Part shown: positions 39,863 through 48,047 of the stretch, in pieces
Layout of the letters: each line of letters starts with the position of its first letter
How positions within the stretch are numbered: the first letter of the stretch is position 1
DNA from: Bradyrhizobium sp. dw_78
Lineage (GTDB): Bacteria; Pseudomonadota; Alphaproteobacteria; Rhizobiales; Xanthobacteraceae
Length of the DNA: 64,000 nt
Assembly: GCF_018449525.1 (NCBI RefSeq)
Contig: NZ_JAAVUS010000004.1
Span: 463,536 to 527,535, forward strand
Direction of reading: 5' to 3'
Program-made: the position numbers and the translations under genes
Notes under the pieces: model-generated
Told to the model about the DNA's origin: nothing
What the model saw: the letters and a program-made list of their open reading frames with translations, nothing else
Databases searched by the model: none

Positions 39863-41351
39863 TCTTTCGATCACCGAGTTGCAGCCACCACGCCTGCAGT
39901 TTGGAGGGGCCGCCGCACATAGCGATCCCAAGGCTGGGCTGGTAGCGGCCGGTCCGTTTGATCTGCGTTTTGGTTCCGCACGAAAGGATCATGTCCATGT
40001 CGGCATCATCGGCCCCGCGGAACAAGTGGCCGCGGCGAGAAGATGGCTCGAACGTTGCAGCGGCGAAATTCCCGAACTCGGCGAAGCAAGTCTGCTCAGG
40101 AAGCCATTTCCCGGTTTCCCCGATGCGTTTCACAAGGCGCTGATTGCCCCCGAACAATCGTCAATTGCGCTTTCGTCTGACATAAACGACGACCTTGAGC
40201 ATGCCCTGCAAGGTGACGCTTACAGCGCTTTCCAACGCGTGGTCGATCTTTATGCTGATGCTCACGCGCGCCTCGCCGCGCGCGACCTAAACCGGCCCGA
40301 TATTGTCTTGATGTGCATTCCAGAGAATGTTTTTGACAAGGTTGGTGCGGTCGAGCGCAAGGCGACCGAGGATGAGCGCAAACGAGCGAAGGTGATCGAG
40401 CGCGCGAGGACCAATAGCCAACTCGATCTTTTTGATCTGTTCGATGAGGTCGAGCAGACCACCGAGGACTTTCTGAAACGTGATCTGCGTCATGCGCTGA
40501 AGGCGCGGGCACTGAGGAACCGATTGCCGATCCAATTGGTGACTGATGCGCTGCTCGATGACTCCGCTCGCAACCAGGATCCGGCTACGCGCGCATGGAA
40601 TTTCTCCGTGGGCCTTTATTACAAAGCCGGCGGCGTGCCTTGGCGGCTGCCTCCGACCGGTCCCGATACCTGTTTTGTGGGAATCAGCTTCCACCATTTC
40701 CGAACGACACAACGGGCGATCGTGCGTTCGAGTTTGGCGCAGGCATTTTCCAGCGATGGTGAAGGCTTCGCCATCAGGGGACAAGGCGTGCCGGTCGAGC
40801 CCGATCAGGGCCGAAATGTCCACCTGTCCGAAGAGCAGGCTTTTGATCTGGCGAAGGACGTTCTAGCCGAGTACGAGCTGCGGACTGGTGGAGCTCCTCT
40901 CCGCGTGGTGCTGCACAAGACTTCGTATTTCGATCAAGCCGAGCGGGCCGGTTTCGAGGCTGCGCTGAAGGACATCCCGATCGTCTCGATGGTCACGCTC
41001 GTACCTAGCCTCTTCCGCCTGCTCCGATATGGCGCATATCCACCGAAGGTTGGCACGGTTTGCGCGATCAACGATGCCCGCAGCTTCCTGTTTACATCTG
41101 GCTTCATGCCCGAACTGGGCACCTATCCCGGTCCCCATGTTCCACAACCGTTCGAAGTCCGTTGCTTAGGTCCTGAAGGCCCTATTGTTGCGGCCCAGGA
41201 TGTACTCAACCTCACCCGCATGAACTGGAACACGGCGGACATCCGTGGGAAATGGCCGGTATCTCTATCGTTCGCAAGGCGAGTGGGTGGAATACTCGAT
41301 GAGTACGGCGACGATGACCCTGTCGAGACTTCATTTCGCTATTTCGTGTAG
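39852..41351 (+). CDS. Short prokaryotic Argonaute (MID-PIWI), catalytically inactive
   Basis: 499 residues. The MID-like half leads to the conserved LYYKAGGVPWRL. The PIWI half begins CFVGISFHHF (about 273), where active Argonautes have Asp in the GID position and this protein has Ser. It continues with LHKTSYFDQAERAGF and the C-terminal hallmark LTRMNWNTADIRGKWPVSLS. There is no N or PAZ domain, so it is a short pAgo. It starts 11 bases inside the end of the SIR2-APAZ gene (ATGGCGATTGA overlap), so the two are co-translated and almost certainly form one complex. Expected role: nucleic-acid-guided sensing of invaders, with the partner as effector. Confidence 0.9.
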   Translation: MAIDLSITELQPPRLQFGGAAAHSDPKAGLVAAGPFDLRFGSARKDHVHVGIIGPAEQVAAARRWLERCSGEIPELGEASLLRKPFPGFPDAFHKALIAPEQSSIALSSDINDDLEHALQGDAYSAFQRVVDLYADAHARLAARDLNRPDIVLMCIPENVFDKVGAVERKATEDERKRAKVIERARTNSQLDLFDLFDEVEQTTEDFLKRDLRHALKARALRNRLPIQLVTDALLDDSARNQDPATRAWNFSVGLYYKAGGVPWRLPPTGPDTCFVGISFHHFRTTQRAIVRSSLAQAFSSDGEGFAIRGQGVPVEPDQGRNVHLSEEQAFDLAKDVLAEYELRTGGAPLRVVLHKTSYFDQAERAGFEAALKDIPIVSMVTLVPSLFRLLRYGAYPPKVGTVCAINDARSFLFTSGFMPELGTYPGPHVPQPFEVRCLGPEGPIVAAQDVLNLTRMNWNTADIRGKWPVSLSFARRVGGILDEYGDDDPVETSFRYFV

Positions 41352-41421
41352 TCGTGGGTTGTGCCGTCCTCCCGGTTCGACCGGGTCCGAACCCGCAACA
41401 CAAGTTGACGATTAATTGCCC

Positions 41422-42390
41422 TCACGGCCATAGCGCCGAATAGAGCGCGGAACACACACTCCGATGCGGCTCCTCAAGATATAACTCGATGCTGTCGGGG
41501 CGGAGCACCAGTGCCGCAGTCTTCGAAATCTGCAAAGTCGACTCGGCGTATTTCGCGAGAATGAGACAGAGTGCATGCACTTCAAGAAAGAAATGGTACG
41601 ACGCTCTGAAGCCTTCCGCACTGTAGATCGGTCCGGTACTGTTCCACATCTCGGCATTGGTAGCATCGCCTCGGGCGTGGCTATATCGACATAACCTTCG
41701 ATACAACGTACGCGCCCATGCCGTTCTATTAGACGGTTCGTTTGCAAGAAAAAGGCCAGCGCCACATCGTTGCAGAACCTGGGTGTCCTGGCTCCTGACA
41801 TTCGGCAAAGTGAGAATTTGATCGCAGATGTTACCGAAGCGAAGCTCTTCCCCCTCCATCCAACGCCGCCACTTGTCCTCATCCGCGGTCAACGAACAAT
41901 GCGTCGCCAGCATTATCGTCTCCAGCGCGCTTCGGAGTGCAGAAATCGACTCTTTGTAAAATCCGTGCATTTGATTGAATGTTGACGAATAGAAAGCGTC
42001 GGAAACATCGAGCATTGCAGACGCCATGATGCCTGGTTCCGGCAATATTTGAATCCAGTCGCTGACGATTTCGCTCAGTAGCGATATGCGCGATCCCTGG
42101 AAACTGGTAGTTCGGATTGCGACGTCGTCGGGCAACGTCATGATATGGCACCAAGCCTGCTCCTCGATCAGATCCGACGGAGGTGGGTCAGGTTGGCCGT
42201 CAGTCAGTGCAAAATCGTCGGGCTCCAGCACTCGGCGCACGGCGCGGAAGTCGTCCAGTTCGAGATTTTTAACCAACGACTTCCCCTCCCGATGAGCCCA
42301 TCGCGCGTCGGCTCCCTTCAGTCTAAGAACTCCGCGGCCGCGTGCCGTACATCTAGATATAGAAAAGCAAGCTGTGTATGACGGACTCAT
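41422..42390 (-). CDS. Hypothetical protein, possible HEPN-like helical domain
   Basis: 322 residues in the longest frame. The first 37 codons overlap the end of the preceding gene and look non-coding, so a TTG start near 42279 (SLVKNLELDD) is possible. The protein is mainly helical. The C-terminal half contains RRLCRYSHARGDA, an R-x5-H spacing compatible with a HEPN motif, embedded in long helices (ASYHFFLEVHALCLILAKYA). Not assigned to a family. It follows the HEPN-like gene at 42353-42829 on the same strand and converges on the Argonaute operon. Confidence 0.5.
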   Translation of the reverse strand: MSPSYTACFSISRCTARGRGVLRLKGADARWAHREGKSLVKNLELDDFRAVRRVLEPDDFALTDGQPDPPPSDLIEEQAWCHIMTLPDDVAIRTTSFQGSRISLLSEIVSDWIQILPEPGIMASAMLDVSDAFYSSTFNQMHGFYKESISALRSALETIMLATHCSLTADEDKWRRWMEGEELRFGNICDQILTLPNVRSQDTQVLQRCGAGLFLANEPSNRTAWARTLYRRLCRYSHARGDATNAEMWNSTGPIYSAEGFRASYHFFLEVHALCLILAKYAESTLQISKTAALVLRPDSIELYLEEPHRSVCSALYSALWP

Positions 42391-42829
42391 ACATGGTTCT
42401 GAACTCCGCCAACTCTTCCCGATCGAACGCCGAGGGATCGTAGTTTTGCCGCAACGCGACAGCCGGGTGAATCAGGTTACGAAATCTCCTGATTTTATCG
42501 ACCAGGTCTCTCGCAATATGCTTGGGTCGCTGGTCGTCCTCGCGGGCGTGCGACGGCTCGTTGATCGGAGCACTTAAAACATCGATCTCATTGCAGGCCT
42601 CAAGAAGTTCAGCCATATTGACTCGGTCTGGAATCTCCAGCTCGCCGCCGTTTTCTTCACCGAATTCGACGAGCAGATAGGCGAGGACGGCTGTTTCAAG
42701 AGCGAAAGATAGCGCGATGGCGGCCATGAAGTATTGACCGGCCTGCTCGAGCTCATGAGCCCTATCCTGGTAAAATCCCAGCAGCTTGGTGGCGGCATCA
42801 CCGTGATGGGTGCCGGTGAGAATACCCAT
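42353..42829 (-). CDS. HEPN-like small helical protein
   Basis: 158 residues, mostly alpha-helical: YFMAAIALSFALETAVLAYL resembles the first HEPN helices, and RRFRNLIHPAVALRQ near residue 112 carries an R-x-R-N-x-x-H pattern as in many HEPN proteins with ribonuclease or sensor roles. Its end overlaps the longest frame of the next gene, so the two probably form an operon. No nucleotidyltransferase (MNT) antitoxin gene is adjacent, so a classical HEPN-MNT module is not supported. Confidence 0.55.
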   Translation of the reverse strand: MGILTGTHHGDAATKLLGFYQDRAHELEQAGQYFMAAIALSFALETAVLAYLLVEFGEENGGELEIPDRVNMAELLEACNEIDVLSAPINEPSHAREDDQRPKHIARDLVDKIRRFRNLIHPAVALRQNYDPSAFDREELAEFRTMYESVIHSLLFYI

Positions 42830-42924
42830 GTCTTATTCTTCCGCAGACTCGGTCGGTAATGATCAAAGCCGGAAATGCCCTATCCCGCAAAAGTATTTCA
42901 TAGCAGGGGGTGCAATACAGCGCC

Positions 42925-43764
42925 ATGCGCAAAGTTGTTGACCGGAATTATCTACAGTCGCCAAAGCTTCGGGACTATCTCGCCGCGTCACGGTGGAACC
43001 GCGTCGTCTTAACGGACTACGCTGCTATGGAAGCTTTCAAAGGCGACGCTCTGACAAACATCGTCAGCGCAACAGAGATTCTCTGCGAATTTCCAAGGCA
43101 AGTTATTATCCTCAAGAGTACCAGCATTGTCGCTCAGCTTAAGGGGCGTCGTTGCGGATTTACGCGACGGATGATCGATCGAGATCAGACAGCGGGCTTT
43201 TCGGAGTGGTGCGAGCACCTCGCGCGCGCCAAAGCAGGTGACAGAGCCTTGCAACGTCAACTCATTGCAAATGGTAACGAGGCTGATGTGCATCTCGAGC
43301 GGATGAGAGATGATCAACATCACTACGCAGAGAACCTAGACGCGATGGCCAAAAACTTCAGTGAAGCTGAGCTTAAGGCTTTGCGGAAGCATGAGCCAAT
43401 GTCCAATGATATACTCGATAAGATACAGACTCATATTCCTGAGATGGCGGCGTTCCTGTTCGAAGCCTCTCCGAATTTCGCCGGGCTGCCGCTTGCTCGA
43501 GAACTGCCCTATACGTTCATCTTTCGCTACGCGTTGGCTGGATATCTAGTCGCATTGGGATGGATGTCGGTGGGGGGCGCAAAAAATGTAAAGCCGGAGA
43601 AGATTCGAAATGATATTGTAGATGCCACGTATGCGGCCTACGCAACGTATTTCCAGGGCCTTCTGTCGTTTGACGGTAAAGCCGGTGAGATCTATCGAGA
43701 CGCTAAGTTCTTGACGGCTCTTTTTCTAGAAACACCCCCGCCGCCCACTCGCGTTCTTCCCTAG
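42925..43764 (+). CDS. PIN-like domain protein
   Basis: 279 residues. The N-terminal VVLTDYAAMEAFKGD provides an early Asp and Glu, and the C-terminal NDIVDATYAAYATYFQGLLS plus DGKAGEIYRDA gives the late acidic residues and the LSxDxKA-like end typical of PIN-like nucleases. The long helical middle (about 85-175) separates them. Predicted metal-dependent RNase; target unknown. Divergent from the HEPN-like gene, separated by about 95 bases. An alternative GTG start lies at 42910. Confidence 0.55.
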   Translation: MRKVVDRNYLQSPKLRDYLAASRWNRVVLTDYAAMEAFKGDALTNIVSATEILCEFPRQVIILKSTSIVAQLKGRRCGFTRRMIDRDQTAGFSEWCEHLARAKAGDRALQRQLIANGNEADVHLERMRDDQHHYAENLDAMAKNFSEAELKALRKHEPMSNDILDKIQTHIPEMAAFLFEASPNFAGLPLARELPYTFIFRYALAGYLVALGWMSVGGAKNVKPEKIRNDIVDATYAAYATYFQGLLSFDGKAGEIYRDAKFLTALFLETPPPPTRVLP

Positions 43765-43847
43765 TGGATCTGACTCCCACTCGGTGCTTCACGGACGGCC
43801 CCCGCAAGACCTCCTGCCATCCCGGCAATAGAGCAGATAGTGCTTAT

Positions 43848-43996
43848 AGCGTAGGTCGCGGGACCTGGAGAAGCGCGGTATCGCGCAGCTTAGCGTAGTA
43901 CGCGATTCGACGACGGAATACTCTGATGCACGCTAAACTACGCTGACTTGCGCGAACATACGAAAAAAAATTCAGCTGTACGGCAATCGGTACTGC
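43848..43996. repeat. Short direct and inverted repeats near the right island end (putative integrase arm sites)
   Basis: AGCGTAG occurs at 43848 and 43892, both followed by CGCG within a 13-base unit (AGCGTAGGTCGCG, AGCGTAGTACGCG). The inverse ACTACGCT is at 43937-43944. One GGTACTGC octamer at 43989-43996 also occurs three times at the left end. This clustering next to the attachment site fits arm-type sites. The stretch 43765-44036 has no gene. Confidence 0.4.
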
Positions 43997-44036
43997 ACGA
44001 CGATTCTGACTAGCACTAAGTGCTGAGATCACTTCA

Positions 44037-44102
44037 TTATTTTCGGGAGTCCGTCCAGTCCGCCATCGGGGCGACGGAAAAGCGGCGATCTAAGCCATTC
44101 AT
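44037..44102 (-). pseudogene. dusA: dusA 5' remnant marking the right attachment site
   Basis: A 21-codon frame, MNGLDRRFSVAPMADWTD followed by SRK and TAA. RFSVAP-M-DWTD is the hallmark DusA N-terminus, so this is the displaced start of the host dusA. The downstream part (from about MADWTD on) is probably island attP sequence that mimics dusA. Upstream of 44102 should lie the original dusA promoter. Confidence 0.88.
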
Positions 44103-44176
44103 TTCATTTATCTTTTTCTTTGTCAGCCTGCCCAATGTCCTATTGAAGGGACTGAGGAACTTTGCCGGCGGATTAT

Positions 44177-44202
44177 AATCGTAAACCGCCTCGTTTACGA
44201 TT
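44177..44202. promoter_or_regulatory. Perfect inverted repeat, candidate operator of the Xre-RES pair
   Basis: AATCGTAAAC-CGCCTC-GTTTACGATT: 10-base perfect arms with a 6-base spacer, 41 bases before the xre start codon and 75 bases from the dusA remnant start. Xre-type antitoxins commonly repress their own operon through such palindromes. Confidence 0.65.
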
Positions 44203-44243
44203 TTGTTGGCGCAAAGTGGCCGCCTTCCAGCCCATTTTTACTT

Positions 44244-44819
44244 GTGAGTACACACATAGCGGACGCGATGTTTTACGCTTGGCCTCCGCTCCGGCTCCTT
44301 GCCGACGATAACCACGCAGAGCTCTTGCAATTCGGCAATTTGCCGTTATTTATACGGCATGTTGCCGCTCCATTCAGGGAGGCCCTTTTGTCCATCCTCG
44401 AGATAGTGGTGAGGAAGCTTGGCGGACGCACAGTCCTTGGCGGAATTGTGCGTTCTCAGGCAGAGCTCGCGTTCGCGGTGCGAAAGCGTCTTCCGCTTTC
44501 TGCGCTTCAGGGTTTGGTGAAGGCAGGCCTTACCGATCAGGAAATTGAACAGTTCGTCATTCCCCAACGTACACGCCGTCATCGCGCCGAGAAAAAGCAA
44601 CCTCTCACCATCGACGAATCCGATCGGGCGGTACGACTGCTGCGGGTGCAGACACTTGCCGAGGATACCTTCGGAGATATCGACAAAGCAAATGCGTGGC
44701 TTCGACGCCCGTTGGCAGAGCTTCATGGCGAAGCGCCGCTGGCGTTGACCCAAACCGAGACCGGCGCGCGCGTCGTCGAGACCATTCTGGGCAAGATCGC
44801 GTGGGGCGCCGCCGCCTGA
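44244..44819 (+). CDS. Xre/MbcA/ParS-type antitoxin
   Basis: 191 residues. The middle HTH-like region is LPLSALQGLVKAGLTDQEIE, with IPQRTRRHRAEKKQPLT following, and the C-terminal antitoxin domain is DTFGDIDKANAWLRRPLAEL with GARVVETILGKIAWG. This family neutralises RES-domain toxins and binds the operon promoter. GTG start at 44244; ATG 44268 is the alternative. The stop overlaps the toxin start (TGATG). Confidence 0.88.
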   Translation: MSTHIADAMFYAWPPLRLLADDNHAELLQFGNLPLFIRHVAAPFREALLSILEIVVRKLGGRTVLGGIVRSQAELAFAVRKRLPLSALQGLVKAGLTDQEIEQFVIPQRTRRHRAEKKQPLTIDESDRAVRLLRVQTLAEDTFGDIDKANAWLRRPLAELHGEAPLALTQTETGARVVETILGKIAWGAAA

Positions 44820-45280
44820 TGCTGCTCTGGCGGTTGTCCGGCACAGCACATGCGAGGACGTTCGACGGTGGCTACGGCCTTCTTTTCGACGGGCGTTGGA
44901 ATACGGTCGGACAACCCGTCACTTACTGCAGCACGTCCCCTGCTCTTTGCGTTTTGGAGAAACTCGTCCATATCGAGGATCCGACGCTCTTCCCCGCTCT
45001 GATGATGGTACGTTACGACGTGCCCGATGATCTTGCCGTCGAGATTCTGGCCTTGAATGATCTGCCCGCTGACTGGCGGCAACAGGAAGGTTGGACGCAA
45101 CAGCGTGGGGATAAATGGCATAGTTCGCTATCGACACCCTTGCTGCGCGTTCCCTCCGCCATCGTTCCTATTGATCAGTCTCCTGACGTAAATGTCCTGA
45201 TCAACCACAATCATAAGGCAACGGCGAGCATCTCTCTTGTTTCGGTGGAGCCGTTCGTACTCGATCCGCGCCTGTTCTAG
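44819..45280 (+). CDS. RES-domain toxin
   Basis: 153 residues with the RES pattern: early Arg and Gly-rich segment WRLSGTAHARTFDGGYG, GRWNTVGQPVTYCSTSPALC, the Glu in VLEKLVHI, and the late Ser in LLRVPSAIVP. Characterised RES toxins degrade NAD. It pairs with the Xre-type gene directly upstream by a one-base stop/start overlap. It lies outside the island, next to the right junction. Confidence 0.88.
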   Translation: MLLWRLSGTAHARTFDGGYGLLFDGRWNTVGQPVTYCSTSPALCVLEKLVHIEDPTLFPALMMVRYDVPDDLAVEILALNDLPADWRQQEGWTQQRGDKWHSSLSTPLLRVPSAIVPIDQSPDVNVLINHNHKATASISLVSVEPFVLDPRLF

Positions 45281-45696
45281 GTGGACGAACGCCATCGACG
45301 CCAGATTTTCTCACATCGAAAAACCGTCGAGAAGTGATCGGAAGATAATCCGCTTGCAAAGCCCAAGGCACGATCGACCATCCCCCGTGCCCGGCGACGA
45401 AGACCGTCTTTGCCTTTCAGATCGAGCGGCCCAATGGCTATCGATCGCCCCGTATACCAGCCTCGCGTGTTGGAAACAGGACAAACTCCTGCCCCGCCGG
45501 CAGCGCTGCGCGTAAATTAAGCATTATCAAAAGTCGGCCATGTTAATCGAAGGACGACCAACGAAGGGCTTGCAGCCTGTAACACGTTGGACCAAAATCA
45601 ATTCATAAAGAGGCCAACGGCCAAGGGTGACGCATGTCGCTTGCAGCCGCTCATAGCTAAAGGCCGTTGGTAGGGGATATCAAGGAGGAAAACCTG
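45281..45696. other. Intergenic region, no gene recognised
   Basis: 416 bases between the RES toxin and the ABC binding-protein gene. An inverted pair GGCCAACGGCC (about 45612) / GGCCGTTGG (45662-45670) sits just before the ribosome binding site AAGGAGGA at 45682 and may form a leader hairpin. Otherwise featureless. Confidence 0.45.
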
Positions 45697-46929
45697 ATGC
45701 GTAAGGCGATGTTGGCTGCGGCTATTGCGTTTCCGTTATTCGGCAGCGCCGCCCTGGCCGAGGATACCGTAAAGATCGGCTATATCGATCCGCTCTCGGG
45801 CGGCGGCGCGAGCGTCGGCGAAGTCGGCTTCAAGACTTACGAGTTTCTGGCCGATGAACTGAACGCCAAGGGCGGTATTCTCGGCAAGAAGGTCGAAATC
45901 GTCCCTTACGACAACAAGACCAACCCCCAGGAAAGCCTGATCCAGGCGCAAAAGGCCATCGACTCCGGCGTGCGCTTCCTGACGCAGGGCAACGGCTCGG
46001 CCGTCGGTGCCGCGCTTTCGGATTTCGTGACCAAGTACAACGAGCGCAATCCCGGCCATGAAGTGCTCTACTTCAATTACGCCGCCGTCGATCCGGTCCT
46101 CACCAATGAAAAGTGCAGCTTCTGGCACTTCCGCTGGGATGCCAATTCCGACATCAAGATGGAGGCGCTGACCAACTACATCAAGACGGCGCCGGCCGTG
46201 AAAAAAGTCTACCTGATCAACCAGGATTATTCGTTCGGCGAATCCGTCCGCACCACCGCGCGCAAGATGCTCGCGGCCAAGCGTCCCGACATCGAGATCG
46301 TCGGCGACGAGAAGCATCCGCTGCTGAAGATCACGGACTTCGCGCCCTATATCGCGAAGATCAAGGCCTCCGGCGCCGACAGCGTCATCACCGGAAACTG
46401 GGGACAGGACATCTCCCTGCTGCTGAAGGCCGCGGCCGACGCCGGATTGAAGGTCAACTGGTACACCTATTATGCCAGCGGCACCGGCGGACCGACGGCG
46501 ATCAAGCAGGCCGGCCTCAACCATCAAGTGTACCAGATCGCGGAAGGCATTCCGAACCTCGGCTACGCCCCCGCCGACGCGTTTGAAAAGGCGCTCCGCG
46601 CCAAATACGACTTCAGCAACTTCTATCCCCGCGCCGCCAATGAAATGCGGATGTTCGCCGCCGCCGCCGAAAAGGCCAAATCGCTCGACCCGGTCAAGGT
46701 CGCCGAGGCGCTCGAAGGCATGGAATTCCAGGTCTATGCCGGCGGCACGGGCGTGATGCGCAAGGACGATCATCAGTTCTTCCAGCCGATGTATATCGCC
46801 TCGTTCGGCGAACGCACCGAGAAGGAACCCTTCGACGAGGAGAAGACCGGCTGGGGCTGGAAACTCGTGGCCAAGATCGACACCGATCAGACCATGCTGC
46901 CGACCACCTGCAAGATGGAACGGCCGTAA
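45697..46929 (+). CDS. ABC transporter substrate-binding protein, branched-chain amino acid (Leu/Ile/Val) family
   Basis: 410-residue periplasmic binding protein. Signal peptide MRKAMLAAAIAFPLFGSAAL; mature start EDTVKIGYIDPLSGGGASVG. Type I fold with NAKGGILGKKVEIVPYDN, a hallmark of HAAT/livJ proteins. AAG-GAGGA lies 10 bases upstream of ATG 45697, decisive for the start. It heads the five-gene operon with the two permeases and two ATPases. The ligand could be an amino acid, amide, urea or aromatic acid; the sequence does not tell. Confidence 0.9.
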   Translation: MRKAMLAAAIAFPLFGSAALAEDTVKIGYIDPLSGGGASVGEVGFKTYEFLADELNAKGGILGKKVEIVPYDNKTNPQESLIQAQKAIDSGVRFLTQGNGSAVGAALSDFVTKYNERNPGHEVLYFNYAAVDPVLTNEKCSFWHFRWDANSDIKMEALTNYIKTAPAVKKVYLINQDYSFGESVRTTARKMLAAKRPDIEIVGDEKHPLLKITDFAPYIAKIKASGADSVITGNWGQDISLLLKAAADAGLKVNWYTYYASGTGGPTAIKQAGLNHQVYQIAEGIPNLGYAPADAFEKALRAKYDFSNFYPRAANEMRMFAAAAEKAKSLDPVKVAEALEGMEFQVYAGGTGVMRKDDHQFFQPMYIASFGERTEKEPFDEEKTGWGWKLVAKIDTDQTMLPTTCKMERP

Positions 46930-46945
46930 CCGTATGGTTCAGGCG

Positions 46946-47059
46946 CCTCTCCCTGCATGCGGGGAGAGGTCCGCGGTGAGGACCACTTCCTGGTACCGCT
47001 GTGATTCCCTCGCCCGGATTATTTCGCAAAAATCGATCTCTTCCCACGAGCGGGAAGAG
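46946..47059. repeat. Two hairpin repeats between the binding-protein and permease genes
   Basis: CCTCTCCC-TGCATGC-GGGGAGAGG (46946-46969) and CTCTTCCC-ACGAGC-GGGAAGAG (47038-47059). The GGGGAGAGGT-type hairpin is a dispersed element in this bacterial group. Here the two hairpins fill the 170-base gap and may attenuate or protect the transcript so that binding protein exceeds permease. Confidence 0.55.
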
Positions 47060-47099
47060 GTGAAGACGATCATCCTCGCTTCCAGTTGGGTATCGTATT

Positions 47100-48047
47100 G
47101 TGCTCGAACTAATCGTCATATCCACCCTGAACGGCGTGCTGTTCGGCATGCTGCTGTTCCTGATGGCAAGCGGCCTCACGGTCATCTTCAGCATGCTCGG
47201 CGTGTTGAACTTCGCCCATACCAGCTTCTACATGCTCGGGGCATTCTTCGGGTTCCAGATCAGCCGATGGTTCGGCTTCTGGCCCGCGCTGTTCATCGCG
47301 CCGGTGCTGGCCGGCCTGATCGGAGCCGCCGTCGAACGCTACGGCTTGCGCCATGTCCACAAGAACGGCCACGTCGCGGAACTGCTGTTCACGTTCGGAT
47401 TGGCCTTCGCCATCGAGGAGATCGTGCAGATCATCTGGGGCAAGAGCCCGGTGGATTTTCGCGTGCCGCCTTCGCTGGACTTTCCGGCCTTTACGATTTT
47501 TTCCACCAATTATCCCGCCTACAAGATGTTCATGCTGCTGGTATCGATCGGCATATTCGTGGTCCTGCTGATCACGCTGAAGCGAACCCGGATCGGCATG
47601 ATCGTTCAGGCGGCGCTTAGCCATCCGCACATGGTCGGCCATCTCGGCCATAATGTGGGGCACATCTTCATGATGGTGTTCGGGGTCGGCACGGCGCTGG
47701 CCGCTGTCGCCGGCGTGATCGCCGGCCCTGCTTTGGTGACGCAATCGAACATGGCGGGACTGCTCGGCCCGATCCTGTTCGTGGTCGTGGTGGTCGGCGG
47801 CCTCGGATCGCTGCCGGGCGCGTTCATCGCCTCGCTGCTGATCGGCCTGCTGCAAACCTTCGCCGTATCGATGAACGGATCGCTCGCCGGGATGTTCGGA
47901 CCGCTCAGCCCCGACTATGCGTCAACCTGGTTGTCGGACATCTGGAATGTAACCGTGGCCCAGATCGCGCCCATCCTGCCCTATATGCTGCTCGTGCTCA
48001 TCCTCGCGTTCCGCCCGATGGGCCTGCTCGGGACCCGTGAATCATGA
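47100..48047 (+). CDS. livH: Branched-chain amino acid ABC transporter permease LivH
   Basis: 315-residue inner-membrane permease with eight or so hydrophobic helices. The N-terminal LNGVLFGMLLFLMASGLTVI and FAHTSFYMLGA are classic LivH segments, and VVVVGGLGSLPGAFIASLLI is the ATPase-coupling loop region. GTG start at 47100. Its end overlaps livM by ATGA. Confidence 0.92.
   Translation: MLELIVISTLNGVLFGMLLFLMASGLTVIFSMLGVLNFAHTSFYMLGAFFGFQISRWFGFWPALFIAPVLAGLIGAAVERYGLRHVHKNGHVAELLFTFGLAFAIEEIVQIIWGKSPVDFRVPPSLDFPAFTIFSTNYPAYKMFMLLVSIGIFVVLLITLKRTRIGMIVQAALSHPHMVGHLGHNVGHIFMMVFGVGTALAAVAGVIAGPALVTQSNMAGLLGPILFVVVVVGGLGSLPGAFIASLLIGLLQTFAVSMNGSLAGMFGPLSPDYASTWLSDIWNVTVAQIAPILPYMLLVLILAFRPMGLLGTRES

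Larger units (their letters stand above)
18319..44081. mobile_element. dusA-integrated genomic island (about 25.8 kb)
   Basis: The boundaries are defined by a dusA-like core present at both ends. Left: within intact dusA at about 18319-18347. Right: in a 21-codon dusA remnant at 44037-44102. The two cores share 28 of 33 aligned bases, including identical runs TCCGTCGCCCC and GGACTGGAC. A tyrosine integrase sits 140 bases inside the left end. The content is accessory: defence-type genes, a wrecked trb region, an IS21 element and pseudogenes, with generally lower G+C than the flanks. Integration of islands and prophages at the 5' end of dusA is an established phenomenon. Confidence 0.85.

Noticed and set aside
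42353..42829. HEPN-MNT toxin-antitoxin module
   Set aside because: No nucleotidyltransferase (GSx10DxD) gene is adjacent; only the HEPN-like half is suggested.
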